Assembly: GCA_964628035.1 (NCBI GenBank)
Contig: CAZVPI010000002.1
Coordinates: 149,446-213,445, forward strand
Reading direction: 5' to 3'
DNA from: UBA2199 sp964628035
GTDB taxonomy: Bacteria; Acidobacteriota; Aminicenantia; UBA2199
Length of the DNA stretch: 64,000 bases
A program made the translations under genes and the position numbers. Position 1 is the stretch's first letter. The number at the start of each line of letters is the position of its first letter. Below the pieces are notes generated by a model. It saw nothing but the letters and a program-made list of their open reading frames with translations, was not told where the DNA came from and ran no database searches. This document shows, in pieces, positions 7,485 to 16,608 of this stretch.

Positions 7485-7887
7485 GGATCCTCCCTCCCCG
7501 CAGCACGCGGACGAAAACGCCCTGGCGCGGCATGATGCAGTCGCCGGCGGCGTCATGGATGGCGCAGCGGCTGTGGCACTCCTTGCCGATCTGGGTGACC
7601 TGCAGCAGGGCGTCGCCGATCTCGATCCAGGCGCCGACCCGGTCCCGGGTCCAGTCGAAGCCGCGCGTGACGATGTTCTCGCCGAAGGCGCCGTGCTGCC
7701 GTTGCAGGCCCTTGGCGCGCATGGAGTCGACCGCCTCCCCGGCCAGCAGCGAGACCTGGCGGTCCCAGGGGCCGGCATGGGCGTCGCCCTCGATGCCCTG
7801 GCCGGCGCGGAGGACGACCCCGGCCACCGCCTGCTTCTGCACTCCCTTTTGCGCGGAAAGGCAGACCGCTTCAATCGTGAATTTCAT
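7450..7887 (-). CDS. MOSC-domain protein
   Basis: 145 residues, entirely a MOSC domain (as in the C-terminus of Moco sulfurase). Visible signatures are GIEGDAHAGPWDRQVSLL (~31-48), GAFGENIVTRG (~66-76) and the conserved Cys in GKECHSRC (~101-108). MOSC proteins carry or transfer sulfur or bind Moco, and small ones like this commonly sit in Moco operons. It overlaps both moaC (17 bases) and moaB (35 bases), indicating tight translational coupling. Confidence 0.9.
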   Translation of the reverse strand: MKFTIEAVCLSAQKGVQKQAVAGVVLRAGQGIEGDAHAGPWDRQVSLLAGEAVDSMRAKGLQRQHGAFGENIVTRGFDWTRDRVGAWIEIGDALLQVTQIGKECHSRCAIHDAAGDCIMPRQGVFVRVLRGGRIHAENSGDYRIG

Positions 7888-8326
7888 GCTTGCTCTTCTC
7901 CAGCAGGGCGATGGCGCCGATGATCATCTTCTTGTCCACCGCCTTGCACATGTCGTACAGGGTCAGGGCGGCGACGCTGACCGCGGTCAGCGCCTCCATC
8001 TCCACGCCGGTCCTGCCCTCGCAGACGGCGCGGCAGGTGATCTCGATGCCGTCGGCGACCAGGCGGAACTGCACGTCCAGCTGGTGCAGGGCCAGGGGAT
8101 GGCAGAGCGGGATCAGCTCGGCGGTGCGCTTGCCGGCCTGGATGGCGGCGACGCGGGCCACCGCCAGGGCGTCGCCCTTCTGCAGCCGGTTCCGGCGCAG
8201 AAGCTTCAGGGTGGCGGGCGCCAGGAAGATCTTGCCGGCGGCGACCGCCTCGCGGTGCAGCGGGGGCTTGGCGCTGATGTCGACCATGTGCGCCTTTCCC
8301 GATTCGTCGACGTGGCTCAGCTTCAT
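7871..8326 (-). CDS. moaC: Cyclic pyranopterin monophosphate synthase
   Basis: 151 residues. MoaC converts the MoaA product (3',8-cyclo-GTP) to cyclic pyranopterin monophosphate. Conserved segments are HMVDISAKP (~13-21), LIPLCHPLALH (~71-81), VEMEALTAVSVAALTLYDMCKA (two halves of the active site, ~108-129, broken here by no gap) and the catalytic Lys pair DKKM. AGGAGG precedes the ATG at 8326, which directly abuts the moaA stop (8327). Confidence 0.96.
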   Translation of the reverse strand: MKLSHVDESGKAHMVDISAKPPLHREAVAAGKIFLAPATLKLLRRNRLQKGDALAVARVAAIQAGKRTAELIPLCHPLALHQLDVQFRLVADGIEITCRAVCEGRTGVEMEALTAVSVAALTLYDMCKAVDKKMIIGAIALLEKSKHEIHD

Positions 8327-9133
8327 TTATCCTCCTATCTGCCAGTTGCCGCGGCCAACGCAGGCCGTGCCGCGGGCGGGCTTGGCCTGGACGGCCTGGT
8401 GCAGGCTGGAGTGGATGTCGTCGAAGTCGACCGCGATCTCGCGGTCGGAGAACAGGCAGGGCTTCAGCTTGCCGTCGGCGGTCAGGCGCAGGCGGTTGCA
8501 GGCGTGGCAGGCTGGGGGGCGCTCGGCCTCCAGCTCGCCGTGGGCCGTGGCGTGGTCGTGCAGGCTGTAATGGTGGATGCGCTGCAGCGTCAGGCCGTGG
8601 CGGCGGCAGAACTCCTGCATGGCCCCCACCTCGTCGTCGTTGAAGCCCGGGATCAGCACCATGTTGAGCTTGGTGCCGGTGAAGCCGGCGGCGCGGGCGG
8701 CGGCAATGCCGGCGAAGACCCGCTGCAGATCGCCGCAGCGGGTGATGGAGCGGAACTTGCCCGCGTCCAGCGTGTCCAGGGAAATGTTCAGGCGGTCGAG
8801 GCCGGCGTCCCTGAGCTCGGACGCCAGGGGCGCCAGCAGCGTGCCGTTCGTGGTCAGGCATACCTCGCGGACCCCGGGCAGCGACTTCAGGGAGCGGACC
8901 AGGTAGGAAATATCGCGCCGCACCAGGGGCTCGCCGCCGGTTAGGCGCAGTTTGTCGATGCCCATTTCGGCCGCCGCCCGGGCCACGCGGACGATCTTTT
9001 CATAGGAGAGGATGTCCTCGTGCCGCTTCAGGCGGATGCCGTCCTCGGGCATGCAATAGGTGCAGCGCAGGTTGCAGCGGTCGGTCACCGAGATGCGCAG
9101 GTAGTGGATGCGCCGGTTATAGGAATCGTACAT
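8327..9133 (-). CDS. moaA: GTP 3',8-cyclase (radical SAM), short form
   Basis: 268 residues by the ATG at 9133 (a further upstream in-frame start at 9166 lies inside moeA). The SAM cluster motif CNLRCTYCMP lies at ~21-30, LRLTGGEPLVR at ~63-73, the second FeS cluster in CHACNRLR...GKLKPC (~220-240), and the essential C-terminal Gly-Gly is present (...WQIGG). The protein is shorter than the usual 320-340 residues, with a compressed region before the second cluster, but all named catalytic parts are there. It overlaps moeA by 17 bases. Confidence 0.94.
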   Translation of the reverse strand: MYDSYNRRIHYLRISVTDRCNLRCTYCMPEDGIRLKRHEDILSYEKIVRVARAAAEMGIDKLRLTGGEPLVRRDISYLVRSLKSLPGVREVCLTTNGTLLAPLASELRDAGLDRLNISLDTLDAGKFRSITRCGDLQRVFAGIAAARAAGFTGTKLNMVLIPGFNDDEVGAMQEFCRRHGLTLQRIHHYSLHDHATAHGELEAERPPACHACNRLRLTADGKLKPCLFSDREIAVDFDDIHSSLHQAVQAKPARGTACVGRGNWQIGG

Positions 9134-10301
9134 CGACCTGGCTCCCGGGGGCGATCTCGCTTGCACCGGCCGGCACGCGCAGCAGGGCGTTGGCGCGGCT
9201 CAGGGCGTGCACGTGCGCGGAGCCGTGGTATTCGATGAGCTCGGCGCGGCCGTCGCGGCAGGAAACGGGCAGGAAGAGGGTGCGCTCGGCGCGAGTCCGG
9301 CGGAACCCGGAGGCGAGGCGGGCGGGCATGACCAGCGGTTGGTAGGCATGTCCCAGCCAGCGCGACAGCAGGGGACGGATGAACACTTCGAAGATGACGA
9401 AGGTGGAAACCGGATTTCCCGGCAGGCCGAAGAGCGGCCGTCCGTTGCGGCTGGCGAAGACGGTGGGCATGCCCGGCTGCACGGCGATCCTGCGGAAATG
9501 CAGGGTGCAGCCGGCCTGTTCCATCGCCGCGGGGACGAAGTCGAAATCGCCCGCCGAGACGCCGCCGGAAAGGATCAGGGCGTCGCAGGATTCCAACGCG
9601 GCGTCGATGGCGCGGGCGGTCTCCGGCAAGCGGTCGGCCACGCCGGCAAGGCTCACCGGCGCCGCGCCGCATTGGCGAAGCTGGGCGGCCAGGGAGAAGG
9701 AATTGCTCTCGAAGATCCGCCCCGGCGCCAGCGGCGCGCCGGGGGGGACCAGTTCCGACCCGGTGGGAATGATCCCCACTTTCGGCGGCCTGGCCAGCGG
9801 CACGGAGTCGAAGCCCAGGGACGCCAGCACGGCGATGGCCGCCGGCCCCAGGCGCAGCCCGCGCTCCAGGACGCGCTGCCCGGCGCGCAGGTCCTCGCCG
9901 CGGCGGCGCACGTTGGCGTTGGCGTCCACGGCCACGATGCGCATGCGGCCGTTCTCCTCGACCGTGCATTCGCGCTTCACCACGCGGTCGGCACCGGCGG
10001 GGAGCATGGCTCCGGTCATGATCCGGGCGCAGAGCCCAGGGGAGATCGAACGCTGGGGCGGCGAGCCGGCGGCGATCGTCTCCACCACCGCATAATCGGG
10101 GGAAGGATCGGCGGCGATGCAGGCATAGCCGTCCATGGCCGACTTGTCGAACTCGGGCACGTCCAGTGGCGAGAGCACGTCCTGGGCCAGGAACCGTTCC
10201 TGGGCCTGCCCCAGGGGAACCGTTTCCGGCTCCACGTCGACCGGGAAGGAGGCCAGAACCGCTTCCGCCTCCTCGACTGTAAGCAGGCGATCAGCGCTCA
10301 T
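9117..10301 (-). CDS. moeA: Molybdopterin molybdenumtransferase
   Basis: 394 residues. MoeA inserts molybdate into adenylylated molybdopterin. The domains follow the family order: domain I with DVPEFDKSAMDGYA (~47-60) and GxxMPxGAD-like IMTGAMLPAGADRVV (~94-108), the MoCF-like domain III with GIIPTGSEL (~173-181), LILSGGVSAGDFDFV (~241-255) and FGLPGNPVSTFV (~294-305), and a C-terminal beta domain. It is the first full gene of the Moco operon. No Shine-Dalgarno site precedes its own ATG; instead a small leader ORF with a good site overlaps the start. Confidence 0.95.
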   Translation of the reverse strand: MSADRLLTVEEAEAVLASFPVDVEPETVPLGQAQERFLAQDVLSPLDVPEFDKSAMDGYACIAADPSPDYAVVETIAAGSPPQRSISPGLCARIMTGAMLPAGADRVVKRECTVEENGRMRIVAVDANANVRRRGEDLRAGQRVLERGLRLGPAAIAVLASLGFDSVPLARPPKVGIIPTGSELVPPGAPLAPGRIFESNSFSLAAQLRQCGAAPVSLAGVADRLPETARAIDAALESCDALILSGGVSAGDFDFVPAAMEQAGCTLHFRRIAVQPGMPTVFASRNGRPLFGLPGNPVSTFVIFEVFIRPLLSRWLGHAYQPLVMPARLASGFRRTRAERTLFLPVSCRDGRAELIEYHGSAHVHALSRANALLRVPAGASEIAPGSQVDVRFL

Positions 10302-10347
10302 GGGACGCCGGCGGCTGCCTTTTGCTCAGAAATAGCGCATGGAACAT
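10291..10347 (-). CDS. Putative 18-codon leader ORF overlapping the moeA start
   Basis: An ATG at 10347 with AAAGGAG six bases upstream opens a short frame (MFHALFLSKRQPPASHER) whose stop TGA (10293-10291) lies just inside moeA, out of frame with it. The only Shine-Dalgarno site near moeA belongs to this ORF, at the 3' edge of the riboswitch candidate. It may couple moeA translation to ribosomes loaded under riboswitch control. No homology is expected or claimed. Confidence 0.4.
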   Translation of the reverse strand: MFHALFLSKRQPPASHER

Positions 10348-10351
10348 CGCT

Positions 10352-10517
10352 TCTCCTTTCCTCACCGGGAGGTCGCCATCCCTGTACATGGGTGGCATCC
10401 CCGAGGGGCCGTTCCTTTCATTCATGAACGGTTTCCCGCGGGAAGCAGCCGTTTCCGGCTGGGCCCTTGCGGTCGAAGAGCATGGCCTTGCGGCTTTAGC
10501 TTGTTCGACTCGGAGAG
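10352..10517 (-). promoter_or_regulatory. Molybdenum-cofactor-type riboswitch candidate
   Basis: The ~165-base leader between the mapped promoter and the first ORF of the Moco operon is highly structured on the minus strand. UCUCCGAG at the 5' end (10517-10510) can pair with CUCGGGGA (10405-10398), enclosing hairpins CAGCCG-GAAA-CGGCUG and CCGUUC...GAACGG; then GCCACCC...GGGAUGGC and CCUC-CCGGU-GAGG follow directly before AAAGGAG. The start-closing helix, multibranch layout, and the GGCGACCUCCCGGUGAGG end resemble the Moco RNA motif known upstream of Moco biosynthesis genes (family resemblance from memory; not searched). It would control ribosome access to the leader ORF/moeA. Confidence 0.65.
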
Positions 10518-10523
10518 ATAGGA

Positions 10524-10552
10524 ATAGTAGCAGAACCTTCGCCGCCGGTCAA
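10524..10552 (-). promoter_or_regulatory. Promoter of the Moco operon
   Basis: Minus strand TTGACC (10552-10547), 17-base spacer and TACTAT (10529-10524). The predicted start (about 10517) coincides with the 5' edge of the structured leader. Confidence 0.65.
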
Positions 10553-10724
10553 CTTTTCTCCGCCTGGTGTTGAAAGGGACGATAGCCGCGGGCCTGCGAA
10601 AAACTTTTCCACAAAAAATGAGGATATCCGCAGCGGATGTGGCAAGAAAAAATTAATTATTTATTTGATGTCCGATTTATGTCCTATTATCGGCAACTGA
10701 CGAAAAAATTACCTTTTTCCAGTC

Positions 10725-10753
10725 TTGACAAAGCCCGATCCATGCTCTATATG
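10725..10753 (+). promoter_or_regulatory. Promoter of the 10853 metallopeptidase gene
   Basis: TTGACA (10725-10730), 17-base spacer, TATATG (10748-10753), about 100 bases before the ATG. The remaining gap sequence (10553-10724) is AT-richer but shows no further recognisable element. Confidence 0.6.
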
Positions 10754-10852
10754 TTCTCCCTTGTTTCGGGAGAAACGCCTCTTCTTTTCCAGGCGCCAGG
10801 GTCTGGAGAGGCTTGGCGGTCCGACGGGGCATAGGTAGGCTTCCAAGAAGGC

Positions 10853-11890
10853 ATGAGCGCGAAAACGATTCATTCGCTGGTGCAGAGCTGGGACACGGTC
10901 CGCTACGAGCTGTTGAACACCCGCATTTCGGACCTGAACCTGGGCATCGCCGGCTCTCCGCTCGAACCCTACGTTCGCCGCCTGTACCGGGAGCTGGAGG
11001 CCAAGGGGATGCGCTTCAAGCCCGACGTCTACCTGACCGACGGCTGGGGCTGCCCAGACCGCATCCCCGTCATTGGCGTCCCCTTCTACCTGGCCGACGA
11101 GCGCCTGCTGCGCATCGAGGAGGAACAGACGGGCGAGATCGAGGACCCGCGGCGCATCCTGACCCTGCTGCGGCATGAAGCCGGCCACGCCGTCAATTAC
11201 GCGTACCGGCTCTGGCGCCGGCCGAGCTGGGAGGAGGTGTTCGGACGCTTCCGCCGTCCGTATCGCGATGTCTTCCGGCCCGACCCCCTGAGCCGCGAGT
11301 ATGTCAAGCACATCGCCGTCTCACCCCATGGCCGCACCTACGCCCAGAAGCATCCCGACGAGGATTTCGCCGAAACGTTCGCCGTGTGGCTGACGCCGCG
11401 TTCGGGTTGGCGCTCGCGCTACCGCAACTGGCCGGCCATGCGCAAGCTGCTTTACGTCAACGGGCTCATGAGGGAGATCCGCCGCCGCCCGGCGGAGAAC
11501 ACGTGCCGGCGACTGTTGCGCCCGGTGCAGAGCATGACCCTGCTGCTGGCCGACCATTACGGCAAGAAGGCCGAGCGCTACCGCCGCGCCGCCCGCGGCT
11601 ATGTCGACGACCGGCTGCGCGAAGTCTTCCCCGCCGTGCGCGGCGCCCAGCTGCGGCCAGCGGCGGGGCTGTTCCGCAAGCTGCGCGCGCGGCTGCTCGA
11701 GCGGGTGGTGATGTGGTCGGAGCTCAGCGAGCGGGAGGCGGCGGCGATCCTGCGCAAGCTGGAGATGCGCTCCGAGGCTATGAAGCTCACCTACCGGCCG
11801 CGCCAGGAGGGGGAGCGGGTCATGGACGTCGTTTCCCTGGCGGTGGCCCTGGCGCTGGATTACGCTTACACCGGCCGCCTGACCGGCTGA
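10853..11890 (+). CDS. Putative zinc-binding metallopeptidase
   Basis: 345 residues without a signal peptide, so probably cytoplasmic. A zincin motif HEAGH lies at residues 108-112 (LLRHEAGHAVNYA), and DEDFAETFAVWLTP (~170-183) would supply the third zinc ligand; this layout fits the putative zinc-binding metallopeptidase family (PF15887-like, from memory). The C-terminal 150 residues are Arg-rich helices. Its 3' end overlaps the opposing ATP-grasp gene by 25 bases. Neighbouring ATP-grasp and peptidase genes hint at a shared peptide or amide substrate (inference). Confidence 0.7.
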   Translation: MSAKTIHSLVQSWDTVRYELLNTRISDLNLGIAGSPLEPYVRRLYRELEAKGMRFKPDVYLTDGWGCPDRIPVIGVPFYLADERLLRIEEEQTGEIEDPRRILTLLRHEAGHAVNYAYRLWRRPSWEEVFGRFRRPYRDVFRPDPLSREYVKHIAVSPHGRTYAQKHPDEDFAETFAVWLTPRSGWRSRYRNWPAMRKLLYVNGLMREIRRRPAENTCRRLLRPVQSMTLLLADHYGKKAERYRRAARGYVDDRLREVFPAVRGAQLRPAAGLFRKLRARLLERVVMWSELSEREAAAILRKLEMRSEAMKLTYRPRQEGERVMDVVSLAVALALDYAYTGRLTG

Positions 11891-12993
11891 CGCCGCCGCG
11901 GCCGGCGGGCGGCGCGGGGCGCCGCCTGCGCCGAAAAGATGGGGAGGAACACGTCGTAGGGGGGGCCCTCGAAAGCCGCCTTGATGACGGTCTGCAGCAG
12001 CTCGGGGTAGGAAATGCCGGCGTGTTGCGCTGACCGGGCCAGGCCGATGCCGTCGTCGAGGCAGGGATTGCAGTTGACTTCCAGCACCCGCGGCTGCCCC
12101 TCCTCGTCAAGGCGGATGTCGACCCGGCCGTAGCCCCAGCCGCCGATGGTGCGGAAGGCCTTCATCGCCGTCTCGGCGATGCGCGCCGCCAGCCGGGGCT
12201 CCACGTCTGCGGGGCAGATCACCTTGGTCTTCTTGTACTCGACCGACGTTTCCACCCACTTGGCGGCGTAGGACATGATGGGCGGGATCCCTTCCGGCAG
12301 GCGCGAATAGTCCACCTCGGCCAGGGGCATGACCTGCAGGCGCCGGCCGCCCAGGATGCCGACGTTGAACTCGCGTCCGGGCAGGAATCCCTGCACCAGC
12401 GCCGGCTGCTTGAAGGCGCGCAGGACCTGGCGCGTCTTTTCCTGGAGCGCCTTCTTGCTGTGCACCACCGAATCCCGCTCCATGCCGATGCCGGCGTGCT
12501 CCTGGGCGGCGTGCACGATGAGAGGGAAATGCAGCTTGTGGTTGTCGATGTCGGAGACGCGCTCCAGCAGCGTCGTCTCGGGGGGGATGGGGATGCCGGC
12601 CCCCTTCATCAGGCTGAGGGCCATGTACTTGTCGCGGCTCAATCCCAGGGCCAGGGCCGGCGAGCCGGTGATGGGGTAGCCCAGCAGGCGGATGAAGGCG
12701 GCGAAGCGCATCTCGTAGAGCGCGCCATGGACGACGTCGTCGTACTGGTTGAACACGACGTGGGGGCGGATGCGGTCCAGTTTGCGCTGCAGCTTGGACA
12801 GGTCTCCGGCCAGGTGCAGGACGTTCACATCGTGGCCCAGGCTGCGCAGGGCCCGCGCCATGCGGCGGATCATCAGCCGCAGCTCGTGGGTGGAACTGCT
12901 GTCGCCCGCGACCGCCTCGAGCTGGGCTTCCTCGTAGGAGTTGTAGATCAGGGCCACGCGCAGCCGCTTCTGCCGCCGTTTCTTCTTTTCCAT
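11866..12993 (-). CDS. D-Ala-D-Ala ligase-like ATP-grasp enzyme
   Basis: 375 residues. An N-terminal pre-ATP-grasp region (RVALIYNSYEE, ~11-21) is followed by the ATP-grasp fold: SPALALGLSRDKYMALSLMKGAGIPIPP (two adjacent halves, ~111-138), QGFLPGREFNVGIL (~197-210) and the Mg-binding GRVDIRLDEEG...LEVNCNPCLDD (~291-315). Such enzymes form amide bonds from ATP, an acid and an amine; the EVNxNP signature is that of Ddl-like ligases. It is too divergent to call Ddl itself, and no cell-wall genes are near. It ends tail-to-tail with the metallopeptidase. Confidence 0.75.
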   Translation of the reverse strand: MEKKKRRQKRLRVALIYNSYEEAQLEAVAGDSSSTHELRLMIRRMARALRSLGHDVNVLHLAGDLSKLQRKLDRIRPHVVFNQYDDVVHGALYEMRFAAFIRLLGYPITGSPALALGLSRDKYMALSLMKGAGIPIPPETTLLERVSDIDNHKLHFPLIVHAAQEHAGIGMERDSVVHSKKALQEKTRQVLRAFKQPALVQGFLPGREFNVGILGGRRLQVMPLAEVDYSRLPEGIPPIMSYAAKWVETSVEYKKTKVICPADVEPRLAARIAETAMKAFRTIGGWGYGRVDIRLDEEGQPRVLEVNCNPCLDDGIGLARSAQHAGISYPELLQTVIKAAFEGPPYDVFLPIFSAQAAPRAARRPRRRQPVRRPV

Positions 12994-13003
12994 ATGGGCC
13001 CAT

Positions 13004-13009
13004 CTTATA
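13004..13009 (-). promoter_or_regulatory. -10 box for the ATP-grasp gene
   Basis: TATAAG on the minus strand, 10 bases before the ATG at 12993. No convincing -35. It fits the short-leader or leaderless pattern seen elsewhere in the window. Confidence 0.4.
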
Positions 13010-13165
13010 AAAAAACGGCCGCCCGCGCAACTCCCCTATGTTGCCAGGAGGGGGCGCGGCAAGGAAGGCCTTGGGGGAAGCGCGTGGGACCTGAAGGCGG
13101 CAGGGCTCCCACCCGGGGAGGCCAGGGTGCGGCCGGGTCGAGACAACGCGGGCGCCGAACCCCGG

Positions 13166-14388
13166 TTATTCGTAGCGCAACGCTTCGATGGGATTCAGGG
13201 CGGCCGCCTTGCGCGCCGGGTAATAGCCGAAAAAGACGCCCACGGCGCCGGCGAAGCCGAAGGAGAGCAGGACGTTGGCCGGGACGATCACCATGCTCCA
13301 GTCGGTGGTCAGGCTGAGGATCCAGGTGGCCAGGAACCCCAGCAGCACTCCGATCAGGCCGCCGGAGAGGCTGAGGACCACGGCCTCGATCAGGAACTGC
13401 ACCAGGATGTCGCGGCTGCGGGCGCCGATGGCCATGCGGATGCCGATCTCGTGCGTGCGCTCGGTGACCGACACCAGCATGATGTTCATGATGCCGATGC
13501 CTCCCACCAGCAGCGAGATGCCGGCAATGGAGGCCAGGAGCATGGTCAGCACGTTGGAGGTCTCCTGGGCGGTGGCGGCGATGTCGGTCTGGTTGCGCAC
13601 GGTGAAGTCGTCGTCGGCGCCCTCGGGGAGCTTGTGTGCTTCGCGCAGGATGGCGGTGAGCTCGGACTGGGCCTGCTCCATCTGCTCCAGGGAGGCGGCG
13701 CGAACGAGGATCTGGTGGATATGCCCCTGGCCGCCGATGCCGCTCAGGCGGTACAGGACGGTCGAGTAGGGCGCGATCAGCAGGTCGTCCTGGTCCTGGC
13801 CGAAGGCGCCCTGGCCCTTCTCCTGCAGGACGCCGATGACCTTGAAGGGCACGTTGCGCACGCGCAGCTGCTGGCCGACCGGATCCTCGCTGGCGAACAG
13901 GTTCTTGACGATGGTCTGGCCGATGACGCAGACCTTGTTCTGGGCGCGGACGTCGGCGTTGCTGAAGAACTCCCCGGCGCTCAGCGGCCAGTCCCGGATC
14001 TCCAGGTACTGCTCCGACACGCCCCAGACGCTGGTGCTCCAGTTGCCGCTGCCGCCGATGATCTGCGCCCCCGAGCGCACCATAGGCGAGACGGCCACGG
14101 CCAGCGCGGCGTTGCGCTGGATGCGCTCCACGTCTTCCAGGGTCAGCTGCACCCCCGATTCGGGCCCGAAGCGCACGCCGCGCGACTGCATCGAACCGGG
14201 GAAGATGGTGATCAGGTTGGTGCCCATGCTGGAGATCTGGTCCTGGATGCGCTTTTCGGCCCCCTTGCCGATGGCCACCATGGCGATGACGGCGGCCACG
14301 CCGATGATGATGCCCAGCATGGTCAGCAGGGTGCGCATCTTGTTCTTGACGATCGACTTGAAGGCCACCTTGATCAGGTTCTTCCATT

Positions 14389-14392
<4 letters not shown>
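13166..14392 (-). CDS. MacB-type ABC transporter permease
   Basis: 408 residues: one N-terminal transmembrane helix (~20-40), a large periplasmic MacB_PCD domain (~45-240) and a C-terminal FtsX-like region with three helices (~285-400). The segment GGIGIMNIMLVSVTERTHEIGIRMAIGA (read in two parts near 290-318) is the FtsX/MacB hallmark. It forms an export system with the ATPase (4-base ATGA overlap) and the membrane-fusion protein upstream. MacAB systems export macrolides, peptides or lipoprotein-like molecules; the cargo is unknown. Confidence 0.92.
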
Positions 14393-15156
<764 letters not shown>

Positions 15157-15175
15157 GGTGCGGGCTCCGGGGGGA

Positions 15176-16441
15176 TCACAGGATCCTCATGCGCGGCATC
15201 CTGGCGGAGTCCTGCTCCTCCTTGGTCAGGTTGACGCTCTTGATAACCTGCATCCCTTCGCGGAGCTGGTCGGAGGTGATCGCGGTCCGCTGACCGTCGC
15301 TGATGCCCGTGCGCACGCGGACCGCCTTCAGTCCGCCCGCCTCGTCCAGGTACCAGATCAGGGCCGCGTCCTTGGGCCGGCCGTTGCCGCCGGCCTGGGG
15401 GAAGCCGCCCCCGGGAGCGCGGAATGACGCGCTGCGGCCGCCGGCCCCCGGCGACGCGCCGTCCTGGTCCTGCCGCCGCGCCGCGAACTGCCGGCGCAGG
15501 AACTCCAGCATGTCCTCCGTGGGCTTGAGGCGCAGGGCGGCATTGGCCACGAGCAGCACATCCTTGGCCTGGCCGACGATGAAGTCGACGGTGGCGGTCA
15601 TGCCCGGCATCAGCTGCCCCTCGTCGTTGTCCACGCGGACGACCACCGTGTAGTTGACGACATTGTTGATGGTCGTCGGCTCCAGGCGCACCTGGCTGAC
15701 CCTGCCTCCGAAGGTGCGGCTGGGGAAGGCCTGAACGGTGAAGCGCACCTCCTGCCCGGGCTTGATCTGGCCGATGTCTCCCTCGTCAACCTGGGCCAGG
15801 ATCTGCATCTTCTTCAGGTCGTTGGCGATCTTGAACAGGGTGGGGGAGGAGAAGCTGGCCGCCACCGTCTGGCCGACTTCGACGGCGCGCGAGGTGATGA
15901 TGCCGTCGATGGGGGCATAGATGGATGCGTAGCCCAGGTTGATACGCGCCCGCTCCAGGCTCGATCGGGCCGACTTCAAGGTGGCGACGGCGAGCTCATA
16001 GTTGACCTGGGCCTGCTCCAGGTCATTCTTGGTTTTGATGTTCTCCCTGAACAGGTACTGGATGCGGTCCAGGTCCTGCTGGGCCTGCTTCAGCTGGGCT
16101 TGGGCCTTGGCATGGGAGGACTCGGCCTCGGAAACGGCCATTTGCAGGGCCGAGGTGTCCAGCATGGCGATCAGGTCGCCCTGGCGGACCTTGTCGTTGA
16201 AGTCGGCGTAGATCTTGGCGATGCGACCCGAAACCTGGGTGCCGACCTCGACGGTGGTCACCGCGTCCAACGTGCCGGTGGAGGAGACGACCGACTCCAG
16301 GTCGCCGCGCTCGATGGGAGTCAGGTTGTAGCGACCCGCCTTCTGGCCGTCCCGCTTCAGGAACAGCCAGGCCAGCGCCGCCAGCAGCAGCAGCGCCGCG
16401 ATCAGCAGAATGGTTTTCTTCCCGCCATGTTTCATGCTCAC
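15176..16441 (-). CDS. MacA-like periplasmic membrane-fusion protein
   Basis: 421 residues. An N-terminal signal anchor (~10-27) is followed by a biotinyl-lipoyl half motif (VEVGTQVSGRIAKIYADFNDKV split around ~66-88), a coiled-coil hairpin (~100-165, AQAQLKQAQQDLDRIQ) and beta-barrel domains. A Gly/Pro-rich insert (~330-355) precedes the C-terminal domain. Together with the next two genes it makes a MacAB-like tripartite exporter; the TolC-like outer-membrane partner is not in this window. I use GTG at 16441, placed 5 bases after AGGAGG; an ATG two codons later is possible. Confidence 0.92.
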   Translation of the reverse strand: MSMKHGGKKTILLIAALLLLAALAWLFLKRDGQKAGRYNLTPIERGDLESVVSSTGTLDAVTTVEVGTQVSGRIAKIYADFNDKVRQGDLIAMLDTSALQMAVSEAESSHAKAQAQLKQAQQDLDRIQYLFRENIKTKNDLEQAQVNYELAVATLKSARSSLERARINLGYASIYAPIDGIITSRAVEVGQTVAASFSSPTLFKIANDLKKMQILAQVDEGDIGQIKPGQEVRFTVQAFPSRTFGGRVSQVRLEPTTINNVVNYTVVVRVDNDEGQLMPGMTATVDFIVGQAKDVLLVANAALRLKPTEDMLEFLRRQFAARRQDQDGASPGAGGRSASFRAPGGGFPQAGGNGRPKDAALIWYLDEAGGLKAVRVRTGISDGQRTAITSDQLREGMQVIKSVNLTKEEQDSARMPRMRIL

Positions 16442-16608
16442 GATGTCCTCCTGTCGGCTCGGGGCCCTTGTCCCGGTTGGAATTTCTTTATGTACGAACC
16501 TGGGCCGGCGATTGTTTTTCAGTTTTTCTCAACAATCGCAACGGCGGTTTCTTGCAGGGGAGTTGCTTTTTCCCCTGCCGCCGGGTACCATGCCCACGAG
16601 GAGGCGCC

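Noticed and set aside
6990..7874. A single 294-residue protein spanning moaB and the MOSC region
   Set aside because: The first ~130 residues are an out-of-frame reading of the MOSC gene. The ATG at 7484 has a strong Shine-Dalgarno site and starts the MoaB fold.
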